A DNA stretch of 64,000 bases, from NCBI GenBank assembly GCA_025056215.1, contig JANWWC010000004.1:186001-250000 (forward strand), read 5' to 3'. The position numbers and the translations under genes are program-made. The stretch comes from Cytophagales bacterium (GTDB lineage: Bacteria; Bacteroidota; Bacteroidia; Cytophagales; Flammeovirgaceae). Positions 25,133 to 35,573 of this stretch are shown piece after piece. Below the pieces are notes generated by a model. The model ran no database searches. It saw only the letters and a program-made list of their open reading frames with translations, and was not told the origin of the DNA. The stretch's first letter is position 1. Each line of letters starts with the position of its first letter.

Positions 25133-26253
25133 GCGAAGGTTTTAATAAGTTGAAAAGCGCTCTGAAAGCCAGAAAGTGGAAGTGGAGGTTTATCATCAAT
25201 ATGATGATAATGCTTCCAGCTATCTCCTTGTAAATATAAAAAGAAAGATTTTACTCCCTTTTCCGAGAAATAATAATGATCAGAATTGGGAGCCTTTCCT
25301 CGGGCTCCGATATAAGTTAGGTAGTTGTACTCGTTGTTGATATGGTGCAAGAGTTGGAATTCTTCCGTAAATACTAAACCATTGACAGCGGTAGTACCTC
25401 CTTCTCCTGTTCCAAATAAATCCAAATTGAGTAAAAATCGAATATTTTGCAAAGGGAAGTAAGGGTTTTCTGTGTAAAAAAGTGAGCCCAAAAGTCCGAT
25501 TTCTTCTGCTCCGAAAGCCATAAATGCTACAGAGTAGCGCATCGGGTTTTGGGCGAAGTAATAAGCTAGTTCTAAAAGCATAGCTACACCGCTTGCATTG
25601 TCATTTGCGCCTGCAAAATAAACTTTTCCTAGGTCTCCTAAATGGTCGTAATGGGCTGTGAAAACTAAGAAGGAATCTGGCACCTCTTTTCCGCGTACAT
25701 ATCCGATAACGTTTTGGGTGATGTAGTCTTTTTGTAGCTTAGGTTGTATTTTAAAAGAAAATTTTTTACTTTTCTGAACTGCCTCCCAAAATATATCTTT
25801 TCGAATGATAAAACGAGGAGCATCGTTTTGCTCGTCTTCTAGGCGATGAACTAATTTATCTGTCAACCAAATTTCGCCTTTAGGGTGATACAACACTAAT
25901 GAATCTTTGATAAGAAGAACAAATTTGCCTTTCCCAGCAGGACAAGCTGGGTGAGGCAAATAGTCAATTCCTTCGCGCAAGAGCTGTTTGCCGATTTTTA
26001 ATCGCATTGGTCTTGCAAACGTATTTACTGTGATAGGAAATTCTTGAAAATAATTTTTCTGAAAGGGCAACAAACCTGCTTTCTGAAAATGGCTTGCGAT
26101 AAATTTTGCTGCTTTTTTATCTCCCGCGTGCGTATAGCCTCTTCCGTGCATCTGAGAAGAGCACAATGAGTCAATCACATGAAGCACGCGCTCCATATTC
26201 TGAGCAAGTGATTTGGTGTAACAAAAGAATGCTATTATTATAACGTATTTCAT
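25114..26253 (-). CDS. secreted M28 family aminopeptidase
   Basis: 379 residues with a signal peptide (cleavage near SLA-Q). The co-catalytic two-zinc site of M28 is visible: His201 in TAHYDHLG, Asp218 in GANDNASG, Glu250/251 in GAEEIG, then LNLDLFG and SDHYYF for the last ligands. It should remove N-terminal residues from peptides in the periplasm or at the surface. The ATG overlaps the dprA stop by four bases (ATGA), so the two genes are translationally coupled. Confidence 0.92.
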   Translation of the reverse strand: MKYVIIIAFFCYTKSLAQNMERVLHVIDSLCSSQMHGRGYTHAGDKKAAKFIASHFQKAGLLPFQKNYFQEFPITVNTFARPMRLKIGKQLLREGIDYLPHPACPAGKGKFVLLIKDSLVLYHPKGEIWLTDKLVHRLEDEQNDAPRFIIRKDIFWEAVQKSKKFSFKIQPKLQKDYITQNVIGYVRGKEVPDSFLVFTAHYDHLGDLGKVYFAGANDNASGVAMLLELAYYFAQNPMRYSVAFMAFGAEEIGLLGSLFYTENPYFPLQNIRFLLNLDLFGTGEGGTTAVNGLVFTEEFQLLHHINNEYNYLTYIGARGKAPNSDHYYFSEKGVKSFFLYLQGDSWKHYHHIDDKPPLPLSGFQSAFQLIKTFAQRLGD

Positions 26254-27365
26254 AGGCGAGACTGGTTAAGAGCGAATTTTTTACCAGGCAAAGCTTTAAT
26301 CCAACCATCCATTTCCAAAGAAAGTAAAATAGAAGCTAATCGGTTTATGGAAATTTGAGTTCTTACGCTTAGTTCGTCGATGTGCAAATCTTTGGATTGT
26401 AGTTGGATAAGAATTTGCCTTTCTTCTTCAGAGAAATTTGAAAGTTCAATTTTAAGAGTACTTTTCGAAGTTTTATGAGTTGTATTCCATTGCATGATTT
26501 CTAAAAATTGTTTTATTCCTGAAAAAATATGTGCTTTTTGAGAGGAAATAAGCAAATGGCATCCCTCGGAATATGTGCTTAAAAGGCTACCAGGGCATGC
26601 AAACACTTCCCGATTGTATTCAAAGGCTAGGTTAGCTGTGATGAGTGCTCCTCCATTTTTTGCAGCTTCTACTACTATTATTGCATCTGACATTCCTGCT
26701 ATAATGCGGTTGCGCACTGGAAAATGAGAAGCCTCCGGCGGAGTTCTTAAAGGAAGTTCAGAGAGAAGTCCACCTTTTTGAAGCATTTCATCAGCAATTG
26801 GTTTATGAGCGGGTGGGTAAATCACATCTAAACCGCTTCCCAATACGCCGATAGTGGGCAAATCGTATTCGAGACACGCTTTGTGAGCAGCTATATCAAT
26901 TCCGTAAGCTAACCCGCTTATAACAATTATATCGGAAATTTGAGAAAGTTCTGAAATCAAATGTTTTACTATCTCTTTTCCATATGAAGTAGCGCTTCGC
27001 GTTCCTACGATGGCAATAACTTTTTTAGCATTTAGACACGCATTTCCTTTGTAGTACAAAAGGGTAGGAGCATCTGGAATTTGTTTAAGGCGAAAAGGAT
27101 ACGCATCATCTGTATAAGAAAGGAGTTGGATGGAGTATTTTTCGAGAAGCAGTAGTTCCTTTTCTATAGCATTCCAATCCTGAAACTTTTGTATTTCTGA
27201 CGCAATTTTATCTCCAATATTAGGTACTTTAAGAAGCTTCCCTTTAGGCAATTTAAAAATAGTTTCTGCTGAGCCACAGTAGCTTATAAGCTGTTTGGAG
27301 AGCACAGGACCTATACCGGCTATTTTAGAAAGTGCTAATTCATATTTTTTTTGATGTAAATTCAT
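26250..27365 (-). CDS. dprA: DNA-processing protein DprA
   Basis: 371 residues: a helix-hairpin-helix/SAM-like N-terminus (IAGIGPVLSKQLI, VPNIGDKIASEI), the Rossmann-like DprA/Smf core (IVGTRSATSYGKEI, SGLAYGIDIAAHKA, GSGLDVIYPPAH, PVRNRIIAGMSD, GGALITANLA) and a C-terminal winged helix (about 305-370). DprA loads RecA on incoming single-stranded DNA in natural transformation. It overlaps the M28 peptidase by four bases. A promoter-like match lies just upstream. Confidence 0.95.
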   Translation of the reverse strand: MNLHQKKYELALSKIAGIGPVLSKQLISYCGSAETIFKLPKGKLLKVPNIGDKIASEIQKFQDWNAIEKELLLLEKYSIQLLSYTDDAYPFRLKQIPDAPTLLYYKGNACLNAKKVIAIVGTRSATSYGKEIVKHLISELSQISDIIVISGLAYGIDIAAHKACLEYDLPTIGVLGSGLDVIYPPAHKPIADEMLQKGGLLSELPLRTPPEASHFPVRNRIIAGMSDAIIVVEAAKNGGALITANLAFEYNREVFACPGSLLSTYSEGCHLLISSQKAHIFSGIKQFLEIMQWNTTHKTSKSTLKIELSNFSEEERQILIQLQSKDLHIDELSVRTQISINRLASILLSLEMDGWIKALPGKKFALNQSRL

Positions 27366-27404
27366 TGCAAATCAGCCTTATAAACTTTTCAAAAGAATTT
27401 AAAC

Positions 27405-27434
27405 TAAAAGTAAGGAAAAGAAACTTTTTGCAAA
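27405..27434 (-). promoter_or_regulatory. candidate promoter for dprA
   Basis: Minus-strand TTTG (27434-27431), an 18-base spacer, and TACTTTTA (27412-27405), one mismatch to TAnnTTTG. The start codon is 40 bases away. Confidence 0.45.
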
Positions 27435-27910
27435 ACTGGTTGTAAAATTTTTAGGATTTTTAGAATAGATAATCCACTCAGTTCCCTTTCTTTTTCTCGT
27501 TTGTGAACTTGAAAAGCTAAGTTTTGTTTTATGCGTTGTATCGGTTTAGTTTGAATGCAATTTTTCCTATGAGTGTGCTTCATATTGCTTTTACTATACT
27601 TTTTTCATGTTAAGGAATTGCTGATAGGATTTATTCCGATTGATTTTGTAGGAAGGTTGGGTGTTGGAGTCTCGAAATAAACGCTTATGGGAATGTATTG
27701 CAATATGGATGTTTTAAAAACGCTAGAAGCACTTTTTTCTCAAAGGTCAAAGTTGGCGCTGTATAATCTCAGAGTGTACGAGATTGTTCATTAATAAACA
27801 CCTTTGGAAATTTAATAACAGAAACTAATTAATATTTGCGCTATTAAACAATTTTAGGAGCGATTTGCTTACATGATTTTGTGCAATTATACGCTTTTGG
27901 GATAAGAGCT
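27435..27910. other. gene-free stretch between dprA and yhcH
   Basis: About 475 bases without an intact gene. Plus-strand fragments look coding-like (a hydrophobic run near 27530-27610, then short open pieces to 27795) but are broken by stops and match no family I know. It could be gene decay; nothing else is visible. Confidence 0.45.
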
Positions 27911-28384
27911 TTAGAGCAAATCAATAGCAATTTTTACTACTGCCTTTCTTACATTTGAAATTTTGTGCCATATACAACCAGGGCGATGAATATCAGTAGG
28001 AAATAAAATCACAAACGTTCCGCTATACATCGGAATATCTATTTCGTTTGCAAGTTCTTTATAGTTCCATTTATCTTTCTCTTCCTGATAGCCTTCGTCT
28101 GTAAAAACGTTAGATTTATGTGGAAAAGCTACGCGTATAATTTCATTTCCCTCTATGATATATTGAATGTCAATATATTTTTTGTGAGATTCTGCTTTTA
28201 TATTTTCAGGATTTGCAGTAGTATAGCTTTGAAGAATGACAAACATCTTCTTTCCATCGATTTCATAGGTTCCGTCTTTCATTTCAGAGAAATTTGTGGT
28301 GCGAAGGTAGTGAAGCGCTTTTTGGATGGCTTTTGGGAGCAACTCGAATTCCTTACCTTCTTGAAAAAGGTTTGATAAAATCAT
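27911..28384 (-). CDS. YhcH/YjgK/YiaL family protein
   Basis: 157 residues from the ATG at 28384; a TTG at 28408 would add eight basic residues and is less likely. The family (DUF386) is a cupin-like beta sandwich; conserved HKKYIDIQY and the late HRPG motif (DIHRPGCIWH) supply the presumed metal ligands. Relatives sit in sialic-acid or sugar operons and may be epimerases or hydrolases, but no sugar genes are adjacent here. It is divergent from metG. Confidence 0.87.
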   Translation of the reverse strand: MILSNLFQEGKEFELLPKAIQKALHYLRTTNFSEMKDGTYEIDGKKMFVILQSYTTANPENIKAESHKKYIDIQYIIEGNEIIRVAFPHKSNVFTDEGYQEEKDKWNYKELANEIDIPMYSGTFVILFPTDIHRPGCIWHKISNVRKAVVKIAIDLL

Positions 28385-28487
28385 ACTTCTTCGTTTAGAT
28401 CTAAGCAAACATCAAAAGTTTTTTCTTAATATAAAAGCTATCATGCAAAAAATTAGTTTATTTGAGCATTTAAAACAATAAATATTC

Positions 28488-30560
28488 ATGAGTAAATTTC
28501 AGCGTTATACTGTAACGGCAGCACTTCCTTATGCGAATGGTCCGTTGCATATTGGTCATATAGCAGGTGCTTATCTACCAGCGGATATTTACGTTCGTTG
28601 GCTGCGCATGAAAGGCGAGGATGTTGTATTTATTTGCGGAAGCGACGAACATGGAGCAGCTATCACAGTAAAAGCTCGAAAAGAAGGGCTTACTCCTCAG
28701 GCAGTAGTGGACAAATACCATGAGCATATTCAAAAAACATTTGAACGTTTTGGAATCAGTTTTGACATCTATTATAGAACCTCTGACAAGCTGCATTATC
28801 AGATTTCGCAAGAGTTTTTTCTTAAACTTTATGAAAAAGGGCATTTTATAGAAGAAGAAACAGAACAATACTATGACGAAGAAGCAAAACAATTTTTAGC
28901 AGACAGATATATTATCGGTACTTGTCCAAAATGTAGTTATGAAAATGCATATGGCGACCAATGTGAGCGATGTGGAGCTTCTTTAAGTCCGTCGGAACTG
29001 CTCAATCCGCGCTCTGCGTTATCGGGCAGTACACCTGTTTTAAGGAAAACCAAACACTGGTATCTTCCTCTAAATTTACACGAAAAGTGGATTAGAACTT
29101 GGATTGAAAACGGTACTTTAGAAGGAGAACAGCATCACGATCCTGAGGAATGGAAAAATCATGTATTAGGTCAGTGTAAATCGTGGTTAGATGCAGGACT
29201 TCAGCCTCGCGCCATGACGCGCGACTTAGATTGGGGAGTTCCCGTGCCACTTCCAGAAGCAGAGGGGAAAGTACTTTATGTGTGGCTTGATGCACCTATT
29301 GGATATATTTCGGCTACACAGGCGTGGGCCATGCAAAAAAATAAAGATTGGAAGCCTTATTGGCAAGCAGAAGATACCAAACTTGTTCATTTTATTGGAA
29401 AAGACAATATCGTATTTCATTGCATTATTTTTCCTATTCTATTGAAGTTACATGGCGACTATATTTTGCCTCACAACGTGCCTGCTAATGAATTTTTAAA
29501 CCTTGAAGGCAATAAAATTTCTACCTCTCGCAATTGGGCTGTGTGGTTGCATGAATATTTAGATGAATTCCCCGATAAACGAGACGTTTTGAAGTATGTG
29601 CTTACTTCTATTCTGCCTGAAACCAAGGATAGCGAGTTTACATGGAAGGATTTTCAACAGCGCAATAACAACGAATTAGCTGATATTTTAGGAAATTTTG
29701 TAAATCGCGTGATTGTGCTCACTAACAAGTACTATAACGGCTATGCTCCCGCACCTGATAAATATTACGATAACGACAAAGAAACCATTTCTGAGATTAT
29801 TAGAATTGTACGACGCGTCGACGAATTGATTGGAGAGTACAAGTTCAAGGAAGCGCAGTTTGAGGTCATGAATCTGGCGCGGTTGGGAAATCGATACTTG
29901 GCTGATAATGCGCCCTGGAACTTAGCCAAAGACCCTAACAATTCTTCTCGCATCAGAACTATTATGCATGTAGCTTTGCAAATTACAGCAAATTTGAGTA
30001 TCATCTTATATCCTTTTCTTCCAGATACAGCTGCTAAAATTCAGCGAATGTTGCGCATTGATATTGCTACTTGGATTGAAGCAGGAAGAATGAATTTGAT
30101 TCCTGAGAATCACAGAATCTCGCCCAATGCTGAAATTTTATTTCAAAAAATAGAAGATAGCGTTATTGAAAAACAATTAGCTAAATTAGAAACTGCCAAA
30201 CTTTCTGTTAATGATTCTGTAGCGCCCATCAAAGAAAACATTTCTTACGAAGATTTTAGCAAATTGGATTTGCGCATTGCTACTATTACTCACGCAGAGA
30301 AAATTCCTAAGACTCAAAAATTGCTCAAACTTACTTTAGCAGTAGGAACAGATACCAGAACAGTAGTAAGCGGAATTGCTGAGCATTATACACCCGAACA
30401 GATTGTGGGCAAACAAGTAGTGTTATTGGCTAATTTAGCGCCTAAAGTGATTAAAGGAATTGAGTCGAAAGGGATGATATTAATGGCACAAAATCGAAAT
30501 GGAACATTAGCCTTTTTGCAACCTGATAAGGTGATTGAAAATGGTGGTATAGTTAGCTAG
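28488..30560 (+). CDS. metG: methionyl-tRNA synthetase
   Basis: 690 residues. Class I synthetase with HIGH at 21-24, a CxxC-CxxC zinc knuckle ([17 protein letters not shown]), and the second signature as KISTS at 343-347, a variant seen in this MetRS subgroup. The anticodon-binding helical domain is followed by a C-terminal tRNA-binding domain of the EMAPII/Trbp111 type (about 585-690, [27 protein letters not shown]). Start and length agree with Bacteroidota homologues. glnN follows after 20 bases, so the two could share a transcript. Confidence 0.97.
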   Translation: MSKFQRYTVTAALPYANGPLHIGHIAGAYLPADIYVRWLRMKGEDVVFICGSDEHGAAITVKARKEGLTPQAVVDKYHEHIQKTFERFGISFDIYYRTSDKLHYQISQEFFLKLYEKGHFIEEETEQYYDEEAKQFLADRYIIGTCPKCSYENAYGDQCERCGASLSPSELLNPRSALSGSTPVLRKTKHWYLPLNLHEKWIRTWIENGTLEGEQHHDPEEWKNHVLGQCKSWLDAGLQPRAMTRDLDWGVPVPLPEAEGKVLYVWLDAPIGYISATQAWAMQKNKDWKPYWQAEDTKLVHFIGKDNIVFHCIIFPILLKLHGDYILPHNVPANEFLNLEGNKISTSRNWAVWLHEYLDEFPDKRDVLKYVLTSILPETKDSEFTWKDFQQRNNNELADILGNFVNRVIVLTNKYYNGYAPAPDKYYDNDKETISEIIRIVRRVDELIGEYKFKEAQFEVMNLARLGNRYLADNAPWNLAKDPNNSSRIRTIMHVALQITANLSIILYPFLPDTAAKIQRMLRIDIATWIEAGRMNLIPENHRISPNAEILFQKIEDSVIEKQLAKLETAKLSVNDSVAPIKENISYEDFSKLDLRIATITHAEKIPKTQKLLKLTLAVGTDTRTVVSGIAEHYTPEQIVGKQVVLLANLAPKVIKGIESKGMILMAQNRNGTLAFLQPDKVIENGGIVS

Positions 30561-30580
30561 GTTCATTAAAATCTTTTAGC

Positions 30581-32746
30581 ATGATGAAAAACCTTCGATT
30601 TGAGGCATTATCAAAGTTGCAAAATAAAAAGGTAATTCCTGTTAAGGTGCCTGCTTCTAAGATTTCTGAGTATTTTGGGCAGGATGCTTTTGGAATGAAA
30701 GAAATGGAAGAGACCCTTTCTCCAGATACTTTTAAAAAATTGAAACGCGCCATCGAAAAAGGAGAAAAAATTGACGAAGATACGGCTAACGCAATTGCAC
30801 AAGCAGTTAAGTCTTGGGCAATGAGTAAAGGAATTACACATTACGCCCATTGGTTTCAACCTCTTACAGGCAACACTGCCGAAAAGCATGATACATTTTT
30901 TGACATACATTCGGGCATTGAAAAATTTAAAGGCTCTTCTTTGGTTCAGCAAGAACCTGACGGATCTTCATTTCCTAGCGGAGGAATTCGAAGTACTTTC
31001 GAAGCGAGAGGCTATACTGCTTGGGACCCAAGTTCTCCTATGTTTCGCATTGGGCACACGCTTTGTATTCCAAGTATTTTTGTATCTTATACAGGAGAAT
31101 CGCTCGATTACAAAACACCTCTGCTCAAATCTATCGAAGTGATTGATAAAGCTGCTACCGCTGTTTGTCGATTTTTTGACAAAGATGTTTCTTTCGTAAA
31201 GCCAATGTTAGGAATTGAGCAAGAGTATTTCGTAGTAGATAAAGGATTGGCAAATGCCCGACCCGATTTGGTAATGTGTGGCAAAACGGTATTCGGTCAT
31301 ATTCCTGCACGCGGACAACAACTTGAAGATCATTATTTCGGTTCTATTCCTTCTCGTATATTCGCATTTATGCAAGATTTTGAAATTGAAGCTCTTAAAC
31401 TCGGCATACCTGTGAGTACGCGCCACAATGAAGTAGCACCAGGGCAATTTGAAGTAGTTCAACAGTACGAAGAACTTAACATAGCGATTGACCACAATCA
31501 ACTCTTACGAAATGTGATGAGGCGAGTCGCTGACAAGCACGATTTAGAAGTATTATTTCATGAGAAACCTTTTAACAATTTGAATGGCAGCGGAAAGCAC
31601 TGTAATTGGTCTTTGCAAACCAGCGCAGGAGTCAATGTATTTCAACCTACGAGTTCAGCTCGAGAAAATTTGTTATTTCTTACTTTTTTAGTGACTACTG
31701 TTAAAGCCGTATGGGAATATGCTCCACTTTTGCGCGCTAGTGTCGCTTCTGCTGGCAATGAAGACCGGTTAGGTGGGTTTGAAGCGCCTCCTACTATTGT
31801 TTCTGTTTTTTTAGGTGCTCAGCTTAATGCTGTACTTGATGAACTCGAAACAAACGGAAATGTTACGCTCGAAAAAGGCGATAACATGTACATGAAACTA
31901 GGCATCGATAAAATTCCTGAGATTATTTTAGACAATACTGACCGCAATCGAACGTCGCCTTTTGCTTTTACAGGAAACAAGTTTGAGTTTCGAATGACAG
32001 GTGCTGATGCTAATGTAGCATTCTCAATGACTGTTCTTAATTTGATGGTAGCTGACCAATTATTTATTTTATCTGAAAAAGTAGAAAAACAAATCGAAAA
32101 AGGTGTTGAAAAGCGCTTAGCTATAGTCAATGTGTTGCGAGAGTTTATCAAAGCTTCTAAGTTGATTCGTTTCGATGGAGATAGTTATTCTGAAGAATGG
32201 ATCAAAGAAGCAAAAAAAAGAGGACTACCTAACATTACTAACACTCCTGAAGCATTAGACGAATATATTGCTGAAAAAAATGTGAAACTTTTCAAAAGGT
32301 ACAAAGTTTGTTCCGAACGCGAACTAACAGCTCGGTACGAAATTTTATTAGAAAACTACATCAAAAAACTTCAAATTGAAGCTCGCATCATGGAAGATTT
32401 AGCGCTCAACCATATTTTGCCTGTAGCAATTGAGTATCAGAATGAACTACTTCAGAATGCGTCATCTCTCAAAGCTTTAGGGCTTGAGAATAAGTCTACG
32501 CTCCAAATGATAAATGAAATTTCTCATTATATAGCTGAGCTAAAGCAGAACGTTACTGCTATGAACGAAGAGCGCAAAAAAGTGAATAAAACTGCGGATT
32601 TGCGTCAGAAGGCAGAAGAGTATTATAGAAATATTAAAATAAAGTATTTTTCAGCGATACGCCGTGCAGCCGATAAACTTGAAATATTTGTTAGCAACGA
32701 ACGATGGACTTTGCCTAAATATAGAGAATTATTATTTTTAAGATAG
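30581..32746 (+). CDS. glnN: glutamine synthetase type III
   Basis: 721 residues, much longer than type I (about 470), as usual for GSIII. Markers include the N-terminal KVIPVKVPASKISEYFG region, HYAHWFQPLTG, EKHDTFF, the catalytic core GIEQEYF, HNEVAPGQFE, the N-NGSGKHCNWS loop and RTSPFAFTGNKFEFR. It makes glutamine from glutamate, ammonia and ATP as a dodecamer. A second start codon follows at once (MM). No amtB/glnB or PII genes are beside it. A 229-base gap without a visible gene separates it from pbpC. Confidence 0.97.
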   Translation: MMKNLRFEALSKLQNKKVIPVKVPASKISEYFGQDAFGMKEMEETLSPDTFKKLKRAIEKGEKIDEDTANAIAQAVKSWAMSKGITHYAHWFQPLTGNTAEKHDTFFDIHSGIEKFKGSSLVQQEPDGSSFPSGGIRSTFEARGYTAWDPSSPMFRIGHTLCIPSIFVSYTGESLDYKTPLLKSIEVIDKAATAVCRFFDKDVSFVKPMLGIEQEYFVVDKGLANARPDLVMCGKTVFGHIPARGQQLEDHYFGSIPSRIFAFMQDFEIEALKLGIPVSTRHNEVAPGQFEVVQQYEELNIAIDHNQLLRNVMRRVADKHDLEVLFHEKPFNNLNGSGKHCNWSLQTSAGVNVFQPTSSARENLLFLTFLVTTVKAVWEYAPLLRASVASAGNEDRLGGFEAPPTIVSVFLGAQLNAVLDELETNGNVTLEKGDNMYMKLGIDKIPEIILDNTDRNRTSPFAFTGNKFEFRMTGADANVAFSMTVLNLMVADQLFILSEKVEKQIEKGVEKRLAIVNVLREFIKASKLIRFDGDSYSEEWIKEAKKRGLPNITNTPEALDEYIAEKNVKLFKRYKVCSERELTARYEILLENYIKKLQIEARIMEDLALNHILPVAIEYQNELLQNASSLKALGLENKSTLQMINEISHYIAELKQNVTAMNEERKKVNKTADLRQKAEEYYRNIKIKYFSAIRRAADKLEIFVSNERWTLPKYRELLFLR

Positions 32747-32975
32747 AGATTGAGCGTTCGGGAAGGATCTACAGAAGGGTTAAATGCAAGCCATACCATT
32801 ATTAGGTTCATCGCTATCTTTCTGACGAAGGTCATAGCACAAAAAACTAAGTAGGGGAAGCCAAGTTTATCCTAGTTTGAAAAGAATTACTTGTTAAAAT
32901 TTATTCGATGTCTACGAAAAAAATTTCTTAAAATTGTATGAAGCATTTTTAAAGTAAAACCAAAAGAAATAAAGC

Positions 32976-35291
32976 TTGAAAAATAACAAGTTCGCTTTCG
33001 GGGCAAAATTGTATGCTTGGGTAGTACGAAGTAGTTATATTTTAGCCCTTTTATTGGGTTTGTTTATGCTTTTAGATGCTCTTTTCCCTATTTCTGTTCG
33101 AATTCCTTATTCTACGGTTGTGCTTTCTTCAGAAGGAGAGATATTAGCTGCATATTTGAGCCGAGATGACAAATGGCGCCTGCATGTTACCCTCGATGAA
33201 ATAGCGCCCGAGTTTCTACAAACAATCTTATATAAGGAAGATAAGTATTTTTATTATCACTTTGGAGTAAACCCAATATCGATAGGGAGAGCAGCGCTCA
33301 AGAATATTTTGCAAATGCGCATTACGTCAGGTGCTTCTACTATTACAATGCAAGTGGCTCGTTTGCTCGAACCCAAGCCTAGAACTTTTCTTTCTAAACT
33401 TATCGAGATATTTAGAGCGTTTCAATTAGAATGGCATTATTCCAAACAAGAAATTTTAACGTTTTATGTTAATTTATTGCCTTACGGAGGAAATATAGAA
33501 GGAATTAAGGCGGCTTCGTGGTTATATTTAGGAAAATCACCCAAGCAATTGACTTGGTCAGAAGCAACTTTATTAGCTGCGATTCCTAATCGTCCTACTT
33601 CTCTTGCTATTACTAAACGAGCTCAATGGACACAAGCGCGCAATCAACTGCTTCAAAAGCTTTATTTTCAAAAAATGCTTTCTTTTGATGAGTATGAAAC
33701 TGCTTTGCAAGAGCCTATCTCATTCCAACGTCGGTCGCTCCCGCAACATGCGCCTCATTTGACTCAAAGACTTCGCCAAATGTATCCTCATAAAGCAATA
33801 ATTCGCTCTTCTATTTCTCTTTCGTTTCAAGAGAAGATAAGTACTCTTGTTAAAAAGTATATAAATGCTCTTTCGCGGTATGGAATTTTTAATGCAGCAG
33901 TGTTGGTAGTGGACAACAACACCGGATACGTAGTAGCTTATATCGGTTCTCCTTGCTTTGATGATTTTCAGCATGCAGGGCAGGTAGATGCAGTTCGAAC
34001 ATTGCGTTCACCAGGTAGTACGCTTAAACCTTTTATTTATGGAATAGCGTTCGAAAGAGGGATTTGCACTCCTAAAACTGTTTTAACTGACGTTCCAGTC
34101 GATTTTGACGGATACCGACCAGAAAATTTCAATATGAAGTTTCATGGGAAAGTAACAGTAGAACAAGCTCTCACTCATTCTTTAAATGTAGTAGCTGTAA
34201 AGGTTCTCGACCAAATTGGTGTGGAAACATTTTTAAATTTCTTAGAAAAAGCTGGTTTTTATAGTATTGCCAAACAACACAAGCGATTAGGGCTTTCGGT
34301 AGCTTTAGGAGGTTGTGGGGTTACTTTAGAAGAACTAACAGCTTTGTATGTAGCTTTGGCGCGTCAAGGGGAGTATATTTCTCTGAAATATTTGTTAGAA
34401 GAAGTTGCTGAAAGAAAAACGCGCTTATTTTCATTAGAAACTGCTTTTATTCTGACGGATATTCTTTCTCAGATTGAACGTCCGGATCTTCCTAACAATG
34501 CGGAAGCAGCTGTAGAAGCACCTCAAATTGCTTGGAAAACAGGTACTTCCTACGGTAGACGCGATGCTTGGAGTATTGGCTACAGTAAAAAATATACTGT
34601 AGGCGTTTGGTTAGGAAACCATGATGCCAAAGGAATCCAAGAACTGACTGGAGCAGGTTTAGCAACTCCTTTGTTGTTTAAGGTGTTTAGAGCTATAGAA
34701 AACAATGCACAACTTTTTAGAATACCTCCTACTCATCTTAAGACGCGTGTAGTTTGTACTGAAACAGGACTCCCTCCAGCTGAAACCTGCGAAAACTTAA
34801 CTCCTGATTGGTTTATTCCAGGAATTTCTCCTTCCCAAATTTGTTCTCATCAGCGTTATTTTTTTGTTGATACTAACGAAAGATATCATTTCTGTTCTGA
34901 TTGCTTGCCAGAGAACGGATTTCAAAAAAAATTGTATCCTAATTACTCTCCTGAATTAATTGCTTTTTTTGAAAAAGAAAAAATTCCTTATTTAAGAGTT
35001 CCACCTCATTACGAGAAATGTCAGCGTTTTAAGTCAGATGGAAAAGGTCCTTTGATTGTATCGCCTGTTGATGGGAGAGAATATTTTCTGACTCATCAGC
35101 AGGTAGAAGTAGCTCTAAAGTGCCAAACTGCCAACCACATCAATACAGTCTATTGGTACGTAAATGATGAACTTTCACAAATAGCTTCTCCTTTTCAAGC
35201 CGTTTTTGTGAAACTGCCGAAAGGAAATGTTAAAATTTCTTGTACTGATGATTTAGGAAGAACTTCTCATATTCGCGTTGTGGTGAAATAG
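32976..35291 (+). CDS. pbpC: penicillin-binding protein 1C (bifunctional)
   Basis: 771 residues, TTG start: an in-frame stop lies two codons upstream and no ATG or GTG occurs before the membrane helix (about 15-35). The glycosyltransferase domain has EDKYFYYHFG, GASTITMQVARL and IPNRPTS. The transpeptidase has SPGSTLKP, SLN and KTGTSYGRRDAW. A C-terminal BiPBP_C beta domain (about 680-771, LIVSPVDGREYFL) closes it. PbpC adds and cross-links glycan strands; in E. coli it is accessory. The alpha-2-macroglobulin gene often found next to pbpC is absent here. Confidence 0.95.
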   Translation: MKNNKFAFGAKLYAWVVRSSYILALLLGLFMLLDALFPISVRIPYSTVVLSSEGEILAAYLSRDDKWRLHVTLDEIAPEFLQTILYKEDKYFYYHFGVNPISIGRAALKNILQMRITSGASTITMQVARLLEPKPRTFLSKLIEIFRAFQLEWHYSKQEILTFYVNLLPYGGNIEGIKAASWLYLGKSPKQLTWSEATLLAAIPNRPTSLAITKRAQWTQARNQLLQKLYFQKMLSFDEYETALQEPISFQRRSLPQHAPHLTQRLRQMYPHKAIIRSSISLSFQEKISTLVKKYINALSRYGIFNAAVLVVDNNTGYVVAYIGSPCFDDFQHAGQVDAVRTLRSPGSTLKPFIYGIAFERGICTPKTVLTDVPVDFDGYRPENFNMKFHGKVTVEQALTHSLNVVAVKVLDQIGVETFLNFLEKAGFYSIAKQHKRLGLSVALGGCGVTLEELTALYVALARQGEYISLKYLLEEVAERKTRLFSLETAFILTDILSQIERPDLPNNAEAAVEAPQIAWKTGTSYGRRDAWSIGYSKKYTVGVWLGNHDAKGIQELTGAGLATPLLFKVFRAIENNAQLFRIPPTHLKTRVVCTETGLPPAETCENLTPDWFIPGISPSQICSHQRYFFVDTNERYHFCSDCLPENGFQKKLYPNYSPELIAFFEKEKIPYLRVPPHYEKCQRFKSDGKGPLIVSPVDGREYFLTHQQVEVALKCQTANHINTVYWYVNDELSQIASPFQAVFVKLPKGNVKISCTDDLGRTSHIRVVVK

Positions 35292-35377
35292 AACAAAAAA
35301 ATTATACAAAATAAGTAAAAATTTGTAGTATTTTCAATTTCCATGTTTATATTAGCAACTGAAAACCACAACATCAT

Positions 35378-35407
35378 AAAAATAAAAAGTCAGTTCAAAG
35401 AACTGAC
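35378..35407 (-). terminator. Rho-independent terminator (minus strand)
   Basis: Perfect 8-base stem (35389-35396 with 35400-35407) with a 3-base loop. On the minus strand it is followed by TTTTTATTTTT (35388-35378). It is 167 bases past the stop of the small protein at 35574; the plus strand has no T-tract after it. Confidence 0.75.
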
Positions 35408-35573
35408 CCTTTACAAACCACAAAATTTAAACTACAACAATCAAATATAGGCTTATTAACGTATTTTCTTGTTAAAAAGTTTTACAATTGCTTTTCTAGT
35501 TTCAGGACAATTATTACAACGCGCCTGTCAATTTGTTGTTTCTAAAAAAAAAATTTTAACAAAATTTAATGTT

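Noticed and set aside
30581-32746. Sigma-54 control of glnN because rpoN is in the window.
   Set aside because: No -24/-12 (GG-N10-GC) element was seen in the 20-base gap ahead of glnN, and the genes are 25 kb apart.
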